DNA of 64,000 nucleotides from Bacteroides sp. (lineage in GTDB: Bacteria; Bacteroidota; Bacteroidia; Bacteroidales; Bacteroidaceae): positions 1-64,000 of the forward strand of contig NZ_JAQVBV010000005.1 in NCBI RefSeq assembly GCF_028690125.1. The letters run 5' to 3'. Of the stretch, positions 61,787-64,000 are shown piece after piece. A model generated the notes under the pieces. It was not told the origin of the DNA. It saw nothing but the letters and a program-made list of their open reading frames with translations, and made no database searches. Positions within the stretch are counted from its first letter, which is position 1. Each line of letters opens with the position of its first letter. The position numbers and the translations under genes are program-made.

Positions 61787-63568
61787 TTAATCCAGCTTCA
61801 GTACAGCGAGGAAGGCTTTTTGAGGAACCTCCACGTTACCAATTTGCTTCATTCGTTTCTTTCCTTTTTTCTGTTTTTCAAGCAACTTACGCTTACGGCT
61901 CACGTCACCACCGTAACATTTCGCCGTCACATCCTTGCGAACTGCTTTAATCGTCTCACGGGCAATTATCTTTGCACCGATAGCAGCCTGTATAGCAATA
62001 TCAAACTGTTGCCGGGGAATAAGTTCTTGTAATTTTTCACACATCCGACGCCCCATATCATATGCATTGTCAAAATGTATCAACGTAGAAAGAGCATCCA
62101 CCGGCTCTCCATTCAACATTATATCCAACTTGACAAGTTTTGACGGACGGAAACCATTCGGATGATAATCAAATGAAGCGTATCCTTTTGAAATGCTCTT
62201 CAAACGATCATAGAAATCAATAACAATCTCTCCCAAAGGCATATTATAAAAGATTTCCACTCGATTACCGGAAATATACTCCTGCTTGATAAGTTCACCA
62301 CGTTTACCCAAACAAAGCGTCATAATAGGACCGATATAATCAGTAGTCGTAATGATAGACGCTTTAATATACGGTTCTTCAATATGATCTATCAGTGTCG
62401 GATCGGGCATACCTCCCGGATTGTGCACTTCCTTCACTTCCCCCTGTTTATCATAGATCATATAAGAAACGTTCGGAACAGTAGTAATCACATTCATATT
62501 AAACTCACGGTCGAGACGTTCCTGAACGATCTCCATGTGAAGCAATCCCAAAAAACCACAACGAAAACCAAAACCTAATGCCAGTGAAGATTCCGGCTGG
62601 AAAGTCAAAGAAGCATCATTCAACTGCAACTTCTCCAATGAAGCGCGCAAATCTTCAAACTCTTCAGCTTCAATCGGATAGACTCCGGCAAACACCATCG
62701 GTTTTACCTCTTCAAACCCTGCAATAGCTTTATCGCACGGACGTGCAATATGTGTAATCGTATCTCCTACCTTTACTTCTTTTGAAGTCTTGATTCCGGA
62801 AATGATATATCCCACGTCACCAGTACGCAACTCCTTACGTGGAACCATATCCATCTTCAACACCCCTACTTCATCTGCTGCATATTCTTTGCCTGTATTA
62901 AAGAACTTCACTTTATCACCGGTACGGATTATTCCATTCTCTATTTTAAAATAGGCTATAATCCCACGGAAAGAATTGAATACCGAGTCAAAAATCAATG
63001 CTTGCAAAGGTGCCTCTTCGTCACCTTCAGGATGAGGAATGCGCTCAATCACAGCAGCAAGAATTTCTTCCACGCCCATACCAGTCTTACCGGACGCACG
63101 AATAATCTCTTCACGCTTACATCCCAATAATTCGATGATCTCGTCTTCAACTTCCTCTGGCATAGCACTTGCCATATCGCATTTATTGATCACAGGAATA
63201 ATCTCAAGATCATGTTCAATAGCCATATACAGGTTAGAAATAGTCTGTGCTTGTACCCCTTGTGATGCATCTACAATCAGCAATGCACCTTCACAAGCAG
63301 CAATAGAACGGGAAACCTCATATGAAAAGTCTACGTGTCCCGGAGTATCAATCAGGTTAAGAGTATACTTTTCACCTTTATAAGTGTATTCCATCTGGAT
63401 AGCATGGCTCTTAATCGTAATACCTCTTTCCTTCTCCAGGTCCATATTATCAAGCATTTGCCCATTTGTTACCTGAATTGTATGTGTAAACTCCAGCAAA
63501 CGGTCTGCTAAAGTCGATTTACCGTGGTCAATATGAGCAATGATGCAAAAGTTTCGTATATTCTTCAT
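61787..63568 (-). CDS. lepA: Elongation factor 4 (LepA), 593 aa
   Basis: GTPase that acts on the ribosome during translation or assembly. G motifs: [13 protein letters not shown] (G1), [15 protein letters not shown] (G3) and NKCDMASA (G4). EF-G-like domains follow, and the LepA-specific C-terminal domain ends [19 protein letters not shown]. Full length, intact. Single gene with its own promoter (63603-63610) and terminator. Confidence 0.98.
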   Translation of the reverse strand: MKNIRNFCIIAHIDHGKSTLADRLLEFTHTIQVTNGQMLDNMDLEKERGITIKSHAIQMEYTYKGEKYTLNLIDTPGHVDFSYEVSRSIAACEGALLIVDASQGVQAQTISNLYMAIEHDLEIIPVINKCDMASAMPEEVEDEIIELLGCKREEIIRASGKTGMGVEEILAAVIERIPHPEGDEEAPLQALIFDSVFNSFRGIIAYFKIENGIIRTGDKVKFFNTGKEYAADEVGVLKMDMVPRKELRTGDVGYIISGIKTSKEVKVGDTITHIARPCDKAIAGFEEVKPMVFAGVYPIEAEEFEDLRASLEKLQLNDASLTFQPESSLALGFGFRCGFLGLLHMEIVQERLDREFNMNVITTVPNVSYMIYDKQGEVKEVHNPGGMPDPTLIDHIEEPYIKASIITTTDYIGPIMTLCLGKRGELIKQEYISGNRVEIFYNMPLGEIVIDFYDRLKSISKGYASFDYHPNGFRPSKLVKLDIMLNGEPVDALSTLIHFDNAYDMGRRMCEKLQELIPRQQFDIAIQAAIGAKIIARETIKAVRKDVTAKCYGGDVSRKRKLLEKQKKGKKRMKQIGNVEVPQKAFLAVLKLD

Positions 63569-63602
63569 ACGGGATTCTAATTTATTTTATCTTTTTGGTG
63601 TG

Positions 63603-63610
63603 CAAAGATA
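63603..63610 (-). promoter_or_regulatory. -7 box of lepA
   Basis: The coding strand reads TATCTTTG, 35 bases before the start codon. Confidence 0.65.
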
Positions 63611-63627
63611 CGTAAATGGCGGAACAT

Positions 63628-63674
63628 AAAAAAATGCGTTGATAACATTATAACAATGTATCAACGCATTTTTT
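63628..63674 (-). terminator. Terminator of the winged-helix gene
   Basis: AAAAAATGCGTTGATA and TATCAACGCATTTTTT form a long stem with A and T runs on both sides. It lies between the small winged-helix gene and the lepA promoter. Confidence 0.88.
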
Positions 63675-63698
63675 TTATCGCTTAAGTGAGTTACTCGC

Positions 63699-63899
63699 TT
63701 AAATCAATTTGATAAAAAGTTCACCTTCAACTTCATCTACAGAAAGTTTGTCTTCTCTTAATAACCAGCCAAGGCCGAGGAACAAGTCTTTATCAACCAA
63801 TTTAGTTGCTTTTTTCAGCTGTTTGGCAGTCATACCTTCTGTTCCATTCAGTGCAATCCAGATATTTCCTGCAATTTCACCTGCTTTTTCTTTCAACAT
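63699..63899 (-). CDS. Small winged helix-turn-helix protein (DUF2582-like), 66 aa
   Basis: A compact three-helix-plus-wing protein: LKEKAGEIAGNIWIALNGTE, TAKQLKKATKLVDKDLFLGL and a beta wing DEVEGELFIKLI. The plan matches the small winged-helix proteins of Bacteroidetes (PF10771/DUF2582 type). It probably binds DNA; targets are unknown. A -7 box lies at 63974-63981. Confidence 0.85.
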   Translation of the reverse strand: MLKEKAGEIAGNIWIALNGTEGMTAKQLKKATKLVDKDLFLGLGWLLREDKLSVDEVEGELFIKLI

Positions 63900-63973
63900 T
63901 TGCTTTGAAAATTTTAGTTATACATACTATTAAATCAACAATTCAAAAGAACTATCAGATTTTATATCGGTGG

Positions 63974-63981
63974 CAAAGATA
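63974..63981 (-). promoter_or_regulatory. -7 box of the winged-helix gene
   Basis: The coding strand reads TATCTTTG, 75 bases before the start codon, giving a leader of about 65-70 bases. Confidence 0.55.
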
Positions 63982-64000
63982 GCTATTTTTATGTTATATA

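Noticed and set aside
1..64000. CRISPR array or diversity-generating retroelement
   Set aside because: No regularly spaced repeats, no cas genes and no reverse transcriptase or variable-repeat pair were seen, despite the fibre gene being a typical target.

Overview
The window is from a Bacteroides-like genome (order Bacteroidales). The evidence is -7 promoter boxes of the TAnnTTTG type, leaders without Shine-Dalgarno sequences, a lipoprotein with an acidic SCEDDE-type surface-export signal, an HU-like DNA-binding protein of the Bacteroidetes type, and a typical housekeeping gene set. About two thirds of the window (1 to about 43.67 kb) is an integrated temperate phage. The rest (43.7-64 kb) is host chromosome.

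Prophage. The left end lies outside the window. The right end is marked by a tyrosine recombinase (42063-43559), three short direct repeats (43571-43625) and the terminator of host ppdK. The virion genes look podovirus-like: SU10/DUF5309-type major capsid protein, scaffold, P22-like portal, large and putative small terminase, head-tail connector, two internal virion proteins and a 3193-residue polyvalent protein that is probably ejected with the DNA. There is also a 2775-residue tail protein and a lysis cassette. The genes form six or seven blocks on alternating strands: rightward 169-4116; leftward 5667-4158 (three paralogues); leftward 7385-6264 (a PutAbiC-type defence gene); leftward 23052-7536 (head, tail, lysis); rightward 23197-26644 (packaging plus a rhomboid protease); leftward 40149-26759 (ejection proteins and portal); rightward 40275-40562. 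Four leftward blocks share a 15-base element, GATTAATnnnTAGAA on the coding strand, about 50-85 bases before the first start codon; I propose it as a phage late-promoter element. An IS256-family element sits between the last phage gene and the integrase.

Most unusual content. (1) A phage rhomboid intramembrane protease gene lies between the terminase genes, and the major capsid protein has an N-terminal membrane-like segment with small residues, so membrane-linked cleavage of the capsid protein is a possible undescribed maturation route. (2) The tail protein carries a clan-A glycoside-hydrolase-like catalytic pair and a second carbohydrate-esterase-like region among Fn3, discoidin-like and repeated Ig-like domains, which suggests a capsule-degrading fibre. 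(3) The polyvalent protein combines a pyrophosphatase-like domain, a RadC/JAB HNHPSG motif and an HExxH zincin motif. (4) The lysis cassette contains a one-protein spanin. (5) The PutAbiC gene has its own promoter and flanking terminators, as expected for a gene expressed during lysogeny.

Host part. Genes in order: ppdK (glycolysis/gluconeogenesis), an RlmD-type rRNA methyltransferase and an RluA-type pseudouridine synthase in one rightward unit, a surface lipoprotein, a cobalamin radical SAM protein, a small exported protein, a degenerate locus, an HU-like protein, map-rmuC, a candidate small RNA, a BlaR1/BlaI-type sensor-repressor pair, a Crp/Fnr regulator next to an acyltransferase, a Na+/H+ antiporter, lepA and a small winged-helix protein. 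Several intergenic regions carry strong inverted repeats, including a 27-bp-arm hairpin between the HU-like gene and map.
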